Shown here piece by piece: positions 1-7,360 of a stretch of DNA of 46,827 nucleotides (the stretch's first letter is position 1; each line of letters starts with the position of its first letter). This stretch comes from Paludibacteraceae bacterium (GTDB taxonomy: Bacteria > Bacteroidota > Bacteroidia > Bacteroidales > Paludibacteraceae), in assembly GCA_017387515.1 (NCBI GenBank), contig JAFOFC010000031.1, forward strand, positions 1-46,827, given 5' to 3'. A program made the position numbers and the translations under genes. Below the pieces are notes generated by a model. The model was given only the letters and a program-made list of their open reading frames with translations. It did no database searches and was not told the DNA's origin.

Positions 1-118
1 CATCACCTTGGGGCTTGCAGCTAATCATTGGCAGGAACACCTCTCCGCCTACAACCCAGCACCAACTTTCCGGTATTTCAAAGGGTACATTCTCATAATG
101 TGACTTATGTATATTATC
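1..118 (-). pseudogene. HsdS-like specificity subunit fragment, no start codon, cut by window edge
   Basis: Reading the minus strand from 118 down to 1 gives 39 open codons containing HYENVPFEIPESWCWV. The FEIPESWxWV core is a recurrent motif at the start of a target recognition domain in type I restriction-modification specificity subunits (HsdS). The frame is bounded upstream by an in-frame stop (TAA, plus-strand 119-121) with no ATG between that stop and the motif, so this copy cannot start translation here. It continues beyond the left edge. The adjacent plus-strand recombinase makes a silent cassette of an invertible hsdS locus the best explanation. A decayed remnant is the alternative. 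The short length limits confidence. Confidence 0.65.
87..101. repeat. Short inverted repeat inside the HsdS fragment, possible recombination core
   Basis: ACATT (87-91) and AATGT (97-101) form perfect 5 bp arms around a 5 nt spacer, just before the conserved FEIPESW segment of the HsdS fragment. Tyrosine recombinases act on inverted arms flanking a short spacer, so this could be a crossover site. A 5 bp arm can arise by chance, and no partner copy is visible in the window. Confidence 0.25.
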
Positions 119-147
119 TTATTACCATACTCACTTACAAAAGAATT

Positions 148-954
148 ATGGAAAATAAGAAATTCGAGAACTTCTTGGCAAAGTCAGACTTAGCAAAGAA
201 TACCATTGCATCGTATTTGTGGACAGTAAATCATTTTGTCATAAATTATGGCGAGTTTAACAAAGAAAATTTACTCTCGTACAAAGGCTATTTGATAGAA
301 AATTTTAAGCCTCAAACTGTTAATCTTAGATTGCAAGGAATAAACAAATACCTTGAGTTTTTCAAGAAAGAAAAATTGAAACTAAAGTTTATCAAGGTAC
401 AACAAAAGAACTTCTTGGAAAATGTTATCAGCGATGCTGATTATAAATTTCTCAAAGAATGTTTGAAACGAGATGGTCTTACAGAGTGGTATTTTGTTGT
501 TTGGTTCTTAACAGCTACTGGTGCTCGAGTTAGTGAATTATTGCAGATTAAAGTAGAACATATCCAACTTGGCTTTTTAGATCTATACACAAAAGGAGGT
601 AAAATACGTCGTTTGTATATACCTAAAAAATTACGTATTGAAGCAATGGAGTGGATAAAACAGAAAGATATAACATCAGGGTATCTTTTCCTTAATAGAT
701 TTGGAAAACAAATTACATCGCGTGGGATAGCTACACAACTCAAACATTATGCATCAAAATATGGATTAAACCCGAAGATGATTTATCCTCACTCTTTCAG
801 ACATCGTTTCGCTAAAAACTTTCTTGATAGATTTAACGACATAGCATTATTAGCAGATTTAATGGGACATGAAAGTATAGAAACAACTCGTATATATTTA
901 CGAAGAACTGCTAGTGAGCAGAAGCAGATAGTAGACAAAGTGGTAAATTGGTAA
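148..954 (+). CDS. Tyrosine recombinase/integrase (probable hsdS invertase)
   Basis: A 268-residue site-specific recombinase. Residues 1-90 look like a SAM-like core-binding domain (NTIASYLWTVNHF). The catalytic domain has the full set: Arg127 (ATGARVSELLQI), Lys152 (TKGGKIRR), His215 and Arg218 (HSFRHR), His241 (MGHESIETT) and the nucleophile Tyr250. The start at 148 is chosen because the frame upstream, open to 28, runs through the HsdS fragment on the other strand and has no integrase character. Its length matches Xer-like and DNA-invertase recombinases. It is more AT-rich than dusB next to it, which suggests acquired DNA. Lying beside a start-less hsdS piece, it probably inverts specificity cassettes; the substrate is inferred, not shown. 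Ordinary XerC/D-type or element integrases remain possible. Confidence 0.88.
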   Translation: MENKKFENFLAKSDLAKNTIASYLWTVNHFVINYGEFNKENLLSYKGYLIENFKPQTVNLRLQGINKYLEFFKKEKLKLKFIKVQQKNFLENVISDADYKFLKECLKRDGLTEWYFVVWFLTATGARVSELLQIKVEHIQLGFLDLYTKGGKIRRLYIPKKLRIEAMEWIKQKDITSGYLFLNRFGKQITSRGIATQLKHYASKYGLNPKMIYPHSFRHRFAKNFLDRFNDIALLADLMGHESIETTRIYLRRTASEQKQIVDKVVNW

Positions 955-1017
955 ACAAGCATCTCATTACATTCAACAAATTTCATTACCTTTACGAACT
1001 CAAACTAATCAGTACCT

Positions 1018-2001
1018 ATGCAAATAGCACACCTTACATTTCCCGATAAGCCGTTGTTTTTGGCGCCCATGGAAGACGTTACCAACCCTAATTTTAGGAT
1101 GCTTTGTAAACGTTATGGGGCCGATATGGTGTACACCGAATTTATATCGGCCGATGCGCTGATTAGAAGCGTATCGCGCACCGAACAAAAACTAACCATT
1201 AACGAGGGGGAACGTCCTGTGGCTATTCAGCTATATGGCAAAGACCCCGTAGCCATGGCAGAGGCTGCCCAAATTGCCGAAAGTGCCCATCCCGACATTA
1301 TTGACATTAACTTTGGGTGCCCCGTAAAAAAAGTAGCAGGAAAAGGCGCAGGCGCAGGGCTGTTGCGCGATGTTCCTAGGATGCTTGCCATTACCAAAGC
1401 CGTTAAAGATGCCGTTAAAACACCTGTTACCGTTAAAACCCGTTTGGGCTGGGACGATAGCAGTAAAATTATAGTTGACTTAGCAGAAAGGCTGCAAGAC
1501 GAAGGCATAGCCGCCCTAAGCATACACGGCCGTACCCGTGCGCAAATGTACAAGGGCGATGCCGATTGGACCCTTATTGGGGCGGTAAAAAACAACCCCC
1601 GCATGCACATTCCCATTATTGGCAATGGCGATGTTACCACCCCACAGCGCGCCAAAGAATGTTTTGACCAATACGGTGTAGACGCCGTTATGGTAGGACG
1701 CGCCAGCATTGGTCAGCCCTGGATTTTTAAAGAAATGAAGCACTTTTTACTCACTGGCGAAGAAATACCTCCCATGACTTTCCAAGAAAAAATGGAAATC
1801 ATTAAAGAGCAAGTGTTGCGCAGTGTAGAATGGCTAGACGAGCGCCGTGGTGTATTGCACATACGCCGACACTTGGCCGCCACACCCGTATTTAAAGGCA
1901 TATCGCACTTTAAAGAAACCCGTATTGCCATGTTGCGCGCCGCCACCGTAAAAGAATTGTTTGCTATTTTCGATAAAATCGAACAACAATATGGTCAATA
2001 G
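1018..2001 (+). CDS. dusB: tRNA-dihydrouridine synthase B
   Basis: This 327-residue FMN enzyme reduces specific uridines in the tRNA D-loop to dihydrouridine using NADPH. The TIM barrel opens with PLFLAPMEDVTNPNFR. The catalytic cysteine is Cys101 in DINFGCPVKKVAGKGAG, typical of the DusB subfamily. Phosphate-binding strands GNGDV and VMVGRASIGQPWIF follow, and the helical tRNA-binding domain fills the last 80 or so residues (RRHLAATPVFKG). The next gene starts within its last codons, so the two are probably co-transcribed. A weak TAccTTTA element near 987-994 could be its promoter. Dus paralogues cannot be fully separated by eye. Confidence 0.93.
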   Translation: MQIAHLTFPDKPLFLAPMEDVTNPNFRMLCKRYGADMVYTEFISADALIRSVSRTEQKLTINEGERPVAIQLYGKDPVAMAEAAQIAESAHPDIIDINFGCPVKKVAGKGAGAGLLRDVPRMLAITKAVKDAVKTPVTVKTRLGWDDSSKIIVDLAERLQDEGIAALSIHGRTRAQMYKGDADWTLIGAVKNNPRMHIPIIGNGDVTTPQRAKECFDQYGVDAVMVGRASIGQPWIFKEMKHFLLTGEEIPPMTFQEKMEIIKEQVLRSVEWLDERRGVLHIRRHLAATPVFKGISHFKETRIAMLRAATVKELFAIFDKIEQQYGQ

Positions 2002-3235
2002 TCGCAAGTCCCAAGTAGCAAGTCAGTGCAAGGGGAGCTTGCTTATAGTAACCGATGCTTTTCCGCCAGCTTTTGCGCCACGCATGGGTGCGCTATCGTG
2101 CAACCTAGAAAAAATGGGGTGGGACGTAACCATTGTAGCAGAAGAAAACAAAGATGTGCATTATAGCATGCCCCATTTGCCTAAAAAGGTGTATAAATAC
2201 AACTATCAGTCTAATTTAAGCGCTGCCCAGTATTACTATAAAACCTTTTTAAACCTAATAACAGCACACAAAACCAATTTTTTTTGGAAAAAATGCTATA
2301 AAGAAATTAAAAACGATAAATTTGATTTGGTTTTATGCAGTACCTTTAACGAATTTCCATTAAACTTGTCGTACAAAATAGCAAAAAAATGGAACATTCC
2401 ACTGGTATGCGATATTAGGGATTTGGTAGAGCAATTTGGTCCGAACTTTTATAGCAGAAATCAACTAGCCCATAATGCTTTAAACCGATTTTTTGCCCAA
2501 CTGATTAGAAAAAAAAGAATTAACGCCAGAAATAAGATCATTAAAAAAGCCGATGCCATTACCACGGTTTCGCCATGGCACCAAGAATACATACGTCAGC
2601 TTAATAACAATGTACATCTTATTTACAATGGATATGCTAACGATATGTTTTGCCCTGCGGCAATAAAATCGGAAACATTTGACATTATTTATGCGGGTCG
2701 ATTATTAGATCCCCAAACGCAAGATCCAATTCTTTTATTTCAAGCAATAGAAGAATTACAACTAGAAAAAATAAGACTGGTTTGGTACGTAGATGCTATT
2801 TCTAAAGAAATTATCGAAAAATTACTAGCAGATTACCCTACTGCCAAAGGCATCTCTGCCATACACAGTTTAGTAGAGGCAGATAAAGTACCCACGTTAC
2901 TAAACCAAAGTTCTATTGTTTTGGTCTTAACCAATAAGGCCGATAACAACGGCCCCAAAGGCATAATGACCACTAAATTTTTTGAGGCCATAGGCGTAGA
3001 AAAACCTGTTCTGTGCGTTAGAAGCGACCAAGGCTGCCTTGCCCAAGTTATACAAGAAACCAACGCAGGAATAGCCGCCAATAGCGTAGAAGAAGTAAAA
3101 TCGTTTATAACGCTAAAGTACAAAGAATGGCAAGAAAAAGGCTTTACTAGACAACCCATACTAGCACGCCACCAATTTTCTAGAGAAAACCAGGCCAAAC
3201 AATTTGTAGAAATTTTTGATACCTTACTTAAATAA
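1991..3235 (+). CDS. Glycosyltransferase family 4-like
   Basis: A probable GT-B glycosyltransferase of 414 residues. The N-terminal Rossmann half starts LLIVTDAFPPAFAPRMGALSCNLEKMGW, and a substrate-binding stretch VCDIRDLVEQFG follows. The C-terminal nucleotide-sugar half includes IIYAGRLLDP, and KFFEAIGVEKPVLCV corresponds to the conserved donor-binding E-rich loop. The start at 1991 overlaps the dusB stop by 11 nt; an ATG at 1961 is also in frame. The first 15 or so residues (VNSRKSQVASQ) come from DNA resembling this genome's AAGTCxxAAGTC dispersed repeats, so the N-terminus is probably a late addition. It shares one base with the next GT gene (TAATG). Sugar and acceptor are unknown; a surface polysaccharide role is inferred. 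Confidence 0.8.
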   Translation: MVNSRKSQVASQCKGSLLIVTDAFPPAFAPRMGALSCNLEKMGWDVTIVAEENKDVHYSMPHLPKKVYKYNYQSNLSAAQYYYKTFLNLITAHKTNFFWKKCYKEIKNDKFDLVLCSTFNEFPLNLSYKIAKKWNIPLVCDIRDLVEQFGPNFYSRNQLAHNALNRFFAQLIRKKRINARNKIIKKADAITTVSPWHQEYIRQLNNNVHLIYNGYANDMFCPAAIKSETFDIIYAGRLLDPQTQDPILLFQAIEELQLEKIRLVWYVDAISKEIIEKLLADYPTAKGISAIHSLVEADKVPTLLNQSSIVLVLTNKADNNGPKGIMTTKFFEAIGVEKPVLCVRSDQGCLAQVIQETNAGIAANSVEEVKSFITLKYKEWQEKGFTRQPILARHQFSRENQAKQFVEIFDTLLK

Positions 3236-4077
3236 TGCTTTCGATATTAATTCCAACATACAATTACGATTGTTCTAACCTTGTAGAAGAACTTTATACC
3301 CAATGCACCCGTGCGGCCATTGAGTTTGAAGTAATAGTTGCCAACGACGGAAGCACTATTAAATTAGAAAAGTTAAGCGCATTGAGCAACCACCTAGCGC
3401 ATTTTAGGTTGTTAGATTTTGCAGAAAACAAAGGCCGATCGGTTATTAGAAACATTCTAATTAACGAATCTAAATACGAAAGACTACTTTTTATAGATAG
3501 CGATATGCTTATCTGCAAAGACGATTTTATAGTAACCTACCTTAAAGAAGACGCTCCCATGGTATCGGGCGGCATAGGCATCATCGACGATAATAACCAA
3601 AACTACATTCTGCATAAAAAGTACGAAAAGAACCGATCAGAAAACATCGCCACCACATCGAACCTATACATACTAAAGAAAATTCTAAACGAATTTAAAT
3701 TTATCGATGTAAAAAAATACGGATACGAGGACATTATCTTTTCTTACCAAGTAGCTAAAAAATACAACATCAAATTTATTCAGAATGCCCTTATTCATTG
3801 CGGCGCCATTCCTACCGACGATTACCTTAAACGATTAGAAGAATCTACCGAAGTGCTAGTAGATTTATACAAAAACCCACAATACAGAAACGATATTATT
3901 GGGTGTTCTAAATTGCTAAGAGCCTACCTAAAAATTAAATACGTTAGGGTGCTATTTTTGCTTGCCTTTGCTACCATAAAACCTTGCATCCTAAAACAAC
4001 TAAAATCAAAAAATCCCAACCTGTACCTGCTAGACATCTACAAGCTAGGACTGCTGTGCAAAAAAATTAAAGGATAA
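3235..4077 (+). CDS. Glycosyltransferase family 2
   Basis: A 280-residue GT-A type enzyme with the classic opening MLSILIPTYNYDCSNLVEEL. Asp38 lies in the NDGS nucleotide-binding motif, and the metal-binding DxD is DSD at 88-90 (LLFIDSDML). GYEDIIFSYQ around residues 160-170 is the acceptor/catalytic ED motif. A hydrophobic C-terminal stretch (VLFLLAFATIKPCIL) could anchor it to the membrane. It is translationally coupled to the GT4 gene by a one-base overlap, so the pair likely acts in one glycan pathway. No wzx, wzy or sugar-nucleotide genes are nearby to identify the product. Confidence 0.85.
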   Translation: MLSILIPTYNYDCSNLVEELYTQCTRAAIEFEVIVANDGSTIKLEKLSALSNHLAHFRLLDFAENKGRSVIRNILINESKYERLLFIDSDMLICKDDFIVTYLKEDAPMVSGGIGIIDDNNQNYILHKKYEKNRSENIATTSNLYILKKILNEFKFIDVKKYGYEDIIFSYQVAKKYNIKFIQNALIHCGAIPTDDYLKRLEESTEVLVDLYKNPQYRNDIIGCSKLLRAYLKIKYVRVLFLLAFATIKPCILKQLKSKNPNLYLLDIYKLGLLCKKIKG

Positions 4078-4437
4078 CCCCATACCCCGTTTTTAGGGGC
4101 TTATTAGTAAAATGATGCGAATAGAGGGTTGAAAGAGGAGTGAGATAAAATCTACGAGTGTTATTCCTCTACCTTCAGGAACCCATTTTGGAATGCATCG
4201 GGGAAATTAAATTTCTTTTCGCATGATTAAATAAACTGGCTAATTTTTTTGTTGCTATTATAGTTTTGTATCGTAATGCCCGTTACGGTAATGGTTGTTA
4301 CGGTAAAAAACATGCTATCTTTCAACAAACTTTTTGATTTTGCATTATACAATATGCAGATTTTGCTATTTTCTGCACAATTCATTACGCAATAACAAAA
4401 TATTAGCTATATTTGCAGTGACATTAAAAGGTAAATT
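4078..4437. other. 360 nt AT-rich intergenic region
   Basis: No convincing gene. A short hairpin (CCCC, GTTTTTA, GGGG near 4085-4099) follows the GT2 stop but lacks a T-run. GTTACGGTAA-like direct repeats occur near 4280-4305. Inverted arms TGCAGA (4356-4361) and TCTGCA (4373-4378) lie upstream of the ATPase promoter and could be a regulatory site. The only start-stop frames are very short. Confidence 0.5.
4408..4415 (+). promoter_or_regulatory. Bacteroidetes -7 element for the ATPase gene
   Basis: TATATTTG matches TAnnTTTG and lies 22 nt before the ATG of the ATPase gene. No clear TTTG is seen at the usual -33 spacing. Confidence 0.5.
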
Positions 4438-5616
4438 ATGGAAAGATTATTCACAAGTTCAAGAAAGTTAGTGCAAAATATAAAAACGCATTATGTAAGA
4501 GATATGCATAATGACATCAACTGGAATAGTCGTTTGGTTGCCATACTAGGTTCTAGAGGTACCGGAAAAACTACTATGATGTTACAACACATTCAACTGT
4601 ACGAAGACCTAAACGAGACCCTATACGTTACAGCAGATGACTTTTACTTTACTACTCATCGCCTAGAAGAACTGGCAGAAAAATTTGTTTTATACGGAGG
4701 TAAACATCTTTATATTGACGAAATTCACAAATACAAAGGCTGGACTACAGAGATAAAAAACATATACGATAAATATACTGATTTAAAAGTGGTTTATAGC
4801 GGTTCATCAATATTGGAATTAGAAAAGGGTGGATCCGACTTAAGTAGAAGAAAAATAGAGTATCATTTACCTGGATTAAGTTTTAGAGAATATATTAACA
4901 TAAAAGAGAATTTACACCTGCCTAAATATACATTAGAAGATATTTTAGCAGGAAAGGTGGATTTTCCCTATCAAACTCTAAAACCTCTTCAACTATTTGA
5001 AGAATATATTAGAGAAGGTTATTATCCGTTCTTCATAGAGGGAGATTATTCAATGAGACTTACCGGTGTTATAAAACAAATAGTAGAAGAAGATGTTCCA
5101 AATTTTGCAGATTTTGATGTAGCGTCTGTACATAAATTAAAGAAATTCCTCTACGTCCTAGCTCAAAGTGTTCCTTTTAAACCAAATTATTCGAAACTTG
5201 AAAGAGATTTAGGGATATCTAGAAACACACTACCGCAATATCTACTATACCTAGAAAAAACAGGGCTTATAAGTTTGTTACGCGAAAAAGCTAAAGGCAT
5301 TAAATTGTTGGAAAAGGTGGAAAAAGTGTATTTACAAAATCCAAACTTATCATACGTTCTATCTGAAACAACACCTGATATTGGTCATATAAGAGAAACA
5401 ATATTCTTTGCATGGATAAAAGTGAATCATTTTATTTCATCATCCAAAGTATCCGATTTTGAGATAGATGAAAACACCTTTGAAATAGGTGGTAAAAATA
5501 AGACAAGAAAGCAATTATCTAGCATTGATGCAGAAAAAGCATACGTTGTAAAAGATGGTATTGAATATTCATTTCAGCACACCATACCCCTTTGGATGTT
5601 TGGATTTATATACTAA
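4438..5616 (+). CDS. AAA family ATPase (AAA_14 plus DUF4143 type)
   Basis: A 392-residue ATPase. The Walker A motif is GSRGTGKTT (38-46), Walker B is LYIDEIH (from 91), and a sensor-like YSGSSILELEKG follows. The middle segment (LPGLSFREYI) and the C-terminal wHTH-like and DUF4143-like region (LGISRNTLPQYLLYLEKTGLI, KVYLQNPNLSYVL) match the architecture of a widespread archaeal and bacterial ATPase family of unknown function, often found on mobile or variable DNA. The gene stands alone behind its own -7 element. It is more AT-rich than the housekeeping genes around it, which fits horizontal transfer. The function is unknown; a role with mobile elements or a toxin-like module is only a guess. 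Confidence 0.85.
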   Translation: MERLFTSSRKLVQNIKTHYVRDMHNDINWNSRLVAILGSRGTGKTTMMLQHIQLYEDLNETLYVTADDFYFTTHRLEELAEKFVLYGGKHLYIDEIHKYKGWTTEIKNIYDKYTDLKVVYSGSSILELEKGGSDLSRRKIEYHLPGLSFREYINIKENLHLPKYTLEDILAGKVDFPYQTLKPLQLFEEYIREGYYPFFIEGDYSMRLTGVIKQIVEEDVPNFADFDVASVHKLKKFLYVLAQSVPFKPNYSKLERDLGISRNTLPQYLLYLEKTGLISLLREKAKGIKLLEKVEKVYLQNPNLSYVLSETTPDIGHIRETIFFAWIKVNHFISSSKVSDFEIDENTFEIGGKNKTRKQLSSIDAEKAYVVKDGIEYSFQHTIPLWMFGFIY

Positions 5617-5682
5617 TATTATCTAAACAAAAGCATAAAAAATGAAGTATTAGCACTTTTTTTCAAAAAAAATTGGTTTTCC

Positions 5683-5713
5683 TTTGGTATTTTCAAATTT
5701 ATACTTACCTTTG
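5683..5713 (+). promoter_or_regulatory. Promoter of tRNA-Leu
   Basis: TTTG (5683-5686), a 19 nt spacer and TACCTTTG (5706-5713) form a textbook Bacteroidetes sigma-A promoter that ends 12 nt before the tRNA. Confidence 0.85.
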
Positions 5714-5725
5714 CAAACCATTTCT

Positions 5726-5807
5726 GCGGCTGTGGCGTAATTGGTAGCCGCGCCAGACTTAGGATCTGGTGCCGAGAGGCGTGGGGGTTCGAGTCCCTTC
5801 AGCCGCA
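5726..5807 (+). tRNA. tRNA-Leu (anticodon UAG)
   Basis: The acceptor stem pairs GCGGCTG (5726-5732) with CAGCCGC (5800-5806), with discriminator A at 5807. The anticodon stem CCAGA/TCTGG encloses CTTAGGA, giving anticodon TAG at 5760-5762, which reads CUN leucine codons. A long variable arm (GCCGAGAGGC region) gives 82 nt, as expected for a type II leucine tRNA. GTTCGAGTCCC supplies the T-loop. CCA is not encoded. Confidence 0.97.
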
Positions 5808-5818
5808 CTTATTTAAAC

Positions 5819-5856
5819 AAACCGTTGCTTAATGGGCAGCGGTTTATTTTATTTTT
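5819..5856 (+). terminator. Terminator of the tRNA-Leu transcript
   Basis: AAACCGTTGC (5819-5828) pairs with GCAGCGGTTT (5836-5845), with one G-U pair and a 7 nt loop. The stem is followed by the T-rich run ATTTTATTTTT. Confidence 0.75.
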
Positions 5857-5873
5857 AATTAGTTTTAAAACGT

Positions 5874-7226
5874 ATGAATGTAAATCAAAACAACATCGAC
5901 GCGGTAAATGCTACCTTGTTGGTAACCGTTGGCAACGCCGACTATGCCGAAAAAGTAAACAAAGCCATTAAAGACTTCTGCAAAAAAGCCAACATGCCTG
6001 GTTTCCGTAAAGGATGCGTACCTGCTGGATTGGTTAAAAAAATGTACGGTAAAGGTTTATTGGCCGAAGAAGTAAACAAATTGGTTTCTAACGCTCTTTA
6101 CGACTACATCAAAGATAACAACCTTAATATATTAGGCGAACCTCTTCCTACCGAAGGTTTCGCTGCTCCATCGCTTGTAGAAGGCGAAGACTTTACTTTC
6201 TCTTTCGACATTGCTTTGGCTCCCCAAGTAAGTGTTGATTGGAACAATGCTAAAGTTCCTTACTACACCATCGATGTAGACCAAACTTTAATTGACAAAC
6301 AAGTTGCTGCTTATCGTGGCCGTTATGGCAAATACGTACAAGCCGACGCTGTTGCCGAAAAAGACGTTATTAAAGGCGAATTGGTAGAACTAAACGCTGA
6401 CGGTAGCGTAAAAGAAGATGGCGTTAAAGTAGAAAACGCTATGCTTAGCCCTAACTACATGAAAGATAAAGACGAACAAGCTAAAGTATTGGGCGTTGCT
6501 AAAGAAGCATCTTTTGTGTTTAACCCTGCTAAAGCATTTGTAAACGAAGCAGAAATTGCATCGCTTTTGCAAATTAAAGCAGAAGAAGCTAAAGAATTTA
6601 CTGCCGATTGCCAATTTACTGTAAAAGAAATTACACGTTTTGCCGAAGCAGAAATGAACCAAGAGTTCTTTGATGCATCGTTTGGCAAAGACACTGTAAA
6701 AACCGAAGAAGAATTCTACGCTAAAATTAAAGAAGGTTTGCAAGAACAATTTGTGGCCGATAGCGACATTAAATTTGTAATTGACCTTCGCGATTATGCT
6801 TTGGCTCAACTAACAGACGTTCAATTTGCTGACGCTACCCTAAAACGTTGGTTAAAATTGAACAACGAAAAAATGACCGACGAAGAAATTGCCAACGAAT
6901 ATCCTAAAATGATTGAAGATTTGAAATGGCAAATGGTTAAAGACGGCATCGCAAAAGAAAACAACGTAAAATTGGAAAAAGAAGACATCGAAGCCGTTGC
7001 TAAACGTTCTGCTAAAGCTCAATTTGCTCAATACGGTATGCTAAACGTACCAGAAGACATCTTGGCTAACTACGTTGAAGAAATGCTAAAAGACCAAAAT
7101 GGTGCTCGCAACGCTGCCGAACGCGCTAGCGAAAACAAAGTGGTAGCTATCATCAAAGAAAAAGTTAGCATCGATAGCAAAACCGTATCGTTCGACGAAT
7201 TCAACAAATTCTTTGAAGGAAAATAA
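5874..7226 (+). CDS. tig: Trigger factor
   Basis: A 450-residue ribosome-associated chaperone. The N-terminal ribosome-binding domain ends in the signature PGFRKGCVP (residues 42-50), which docks on L23 at the exit tunnel. The central region (about 150-250) aligns in position with the FKBP-type PPIase domain but shows no clear FKBP active-site pattern, which is common in Bacteroidetes trigger factors. The C-terminal helical arms carry many charged residues (EEEFYAKIKEGLQEQF, ERASENKVVAIIKEK). It has an AAAGA-rich codon pattern and lies 66 nt after tRNA-Leu behind that gene's terminator, so it needs its own promoter, which I could not pin down. A strong terminator follows. Confidence 0.93.
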   Translation: MNVNQNNIDAVNATLLVTVGNADYAEKVNKAIKDFCKKANMPGFRKGCVPAGLVKKMYGKGLLAEEVNKLVSNALYDYIKDNNLNILGEPLPTEGFAAPSLVEGEDFTFSFDIALAPQVSVDWNNAKVPYYTIDVDQTLIDKQVAAYRGRYGKYVQADAVAEKDVIKGELVELNADGSVKEDGVKVENAMLSPNYMKDKDEQAKVLGVAKEASFVFNPAKAFVNEAEIASLLQIKAEEAKEFTADCQFTVKEITRFAEAEMNQEFFDASFGKDTVKTEEEFYAKIKEGLQEQFVADSDIKFVIDLRDYALAQLTDVQFADATLKRWLKLNNEKMTDEEIANEYPKMIEDLKWQMVKDGIAKENNVKLEKEDIEAVAKRSAKAQFAQYGMLNVPEDILANYVEEMLKDQNGARNAAERASENKVVAIIKEKVSIDSKTVSFDEFNKFFEGK

Positions 7227-7247
7227 GTAAATTCTCCCGATACTAGC

Positions 7248-7277
7248 AAAGGACAACCTTAGGGTTGTCCTTTTTTT
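7248..7277 (+). terminator. Rho-independent terminator after tig
   Basis: GGACAACC (7251-7258) and GGTTGTCC (7263-7270) pair around TTAG. Flanking AAA/TTT extends the stem, and seven Ts follow from 7271. Confidence 0.92.
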
Positions 7278-7306
7278 GTGGTGTTAGCTGTAAGGTATGA
7301 ATTATT

Positions 7307-7338
7307 TTTGCATATACCTTTGATATTCACTAACTTTG
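7307..7338 (+). promoter_or_regulatory. Promoter of the spmAB-ybeY-mnmG operon
   Basis: TTTG (7307-7310), a 20 nt spacer and TAACTTTG (7331-7338). A second TACCTTTG overlaps at 7315-7322. The predicted transcript start near 7345 rules out the TTG at 7343 as a start codon and supports ATG 7361. Confidence 0.8.
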
Positions 7339-7360
7339 TAAGTTGCAAATTTTATATCCG

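Noticed and set aside
28-147. N-terminal 40-residue extension of the recombinase
   Set aside because: This stretch is the HsdS fragment on the other strand, and the extension has no recombinase features.
5741-5971. 76-residue plus-strand reading frame
   Set aside because: It runs through tRNA-Leu, its terminator and the tig start in another frame.
7343-7360. TTG start of the SpmA-SpmB fusion
   Set aside because: It falls at the predicted transcription start of the TAACTTTG promoter; ATG 7361 is better.
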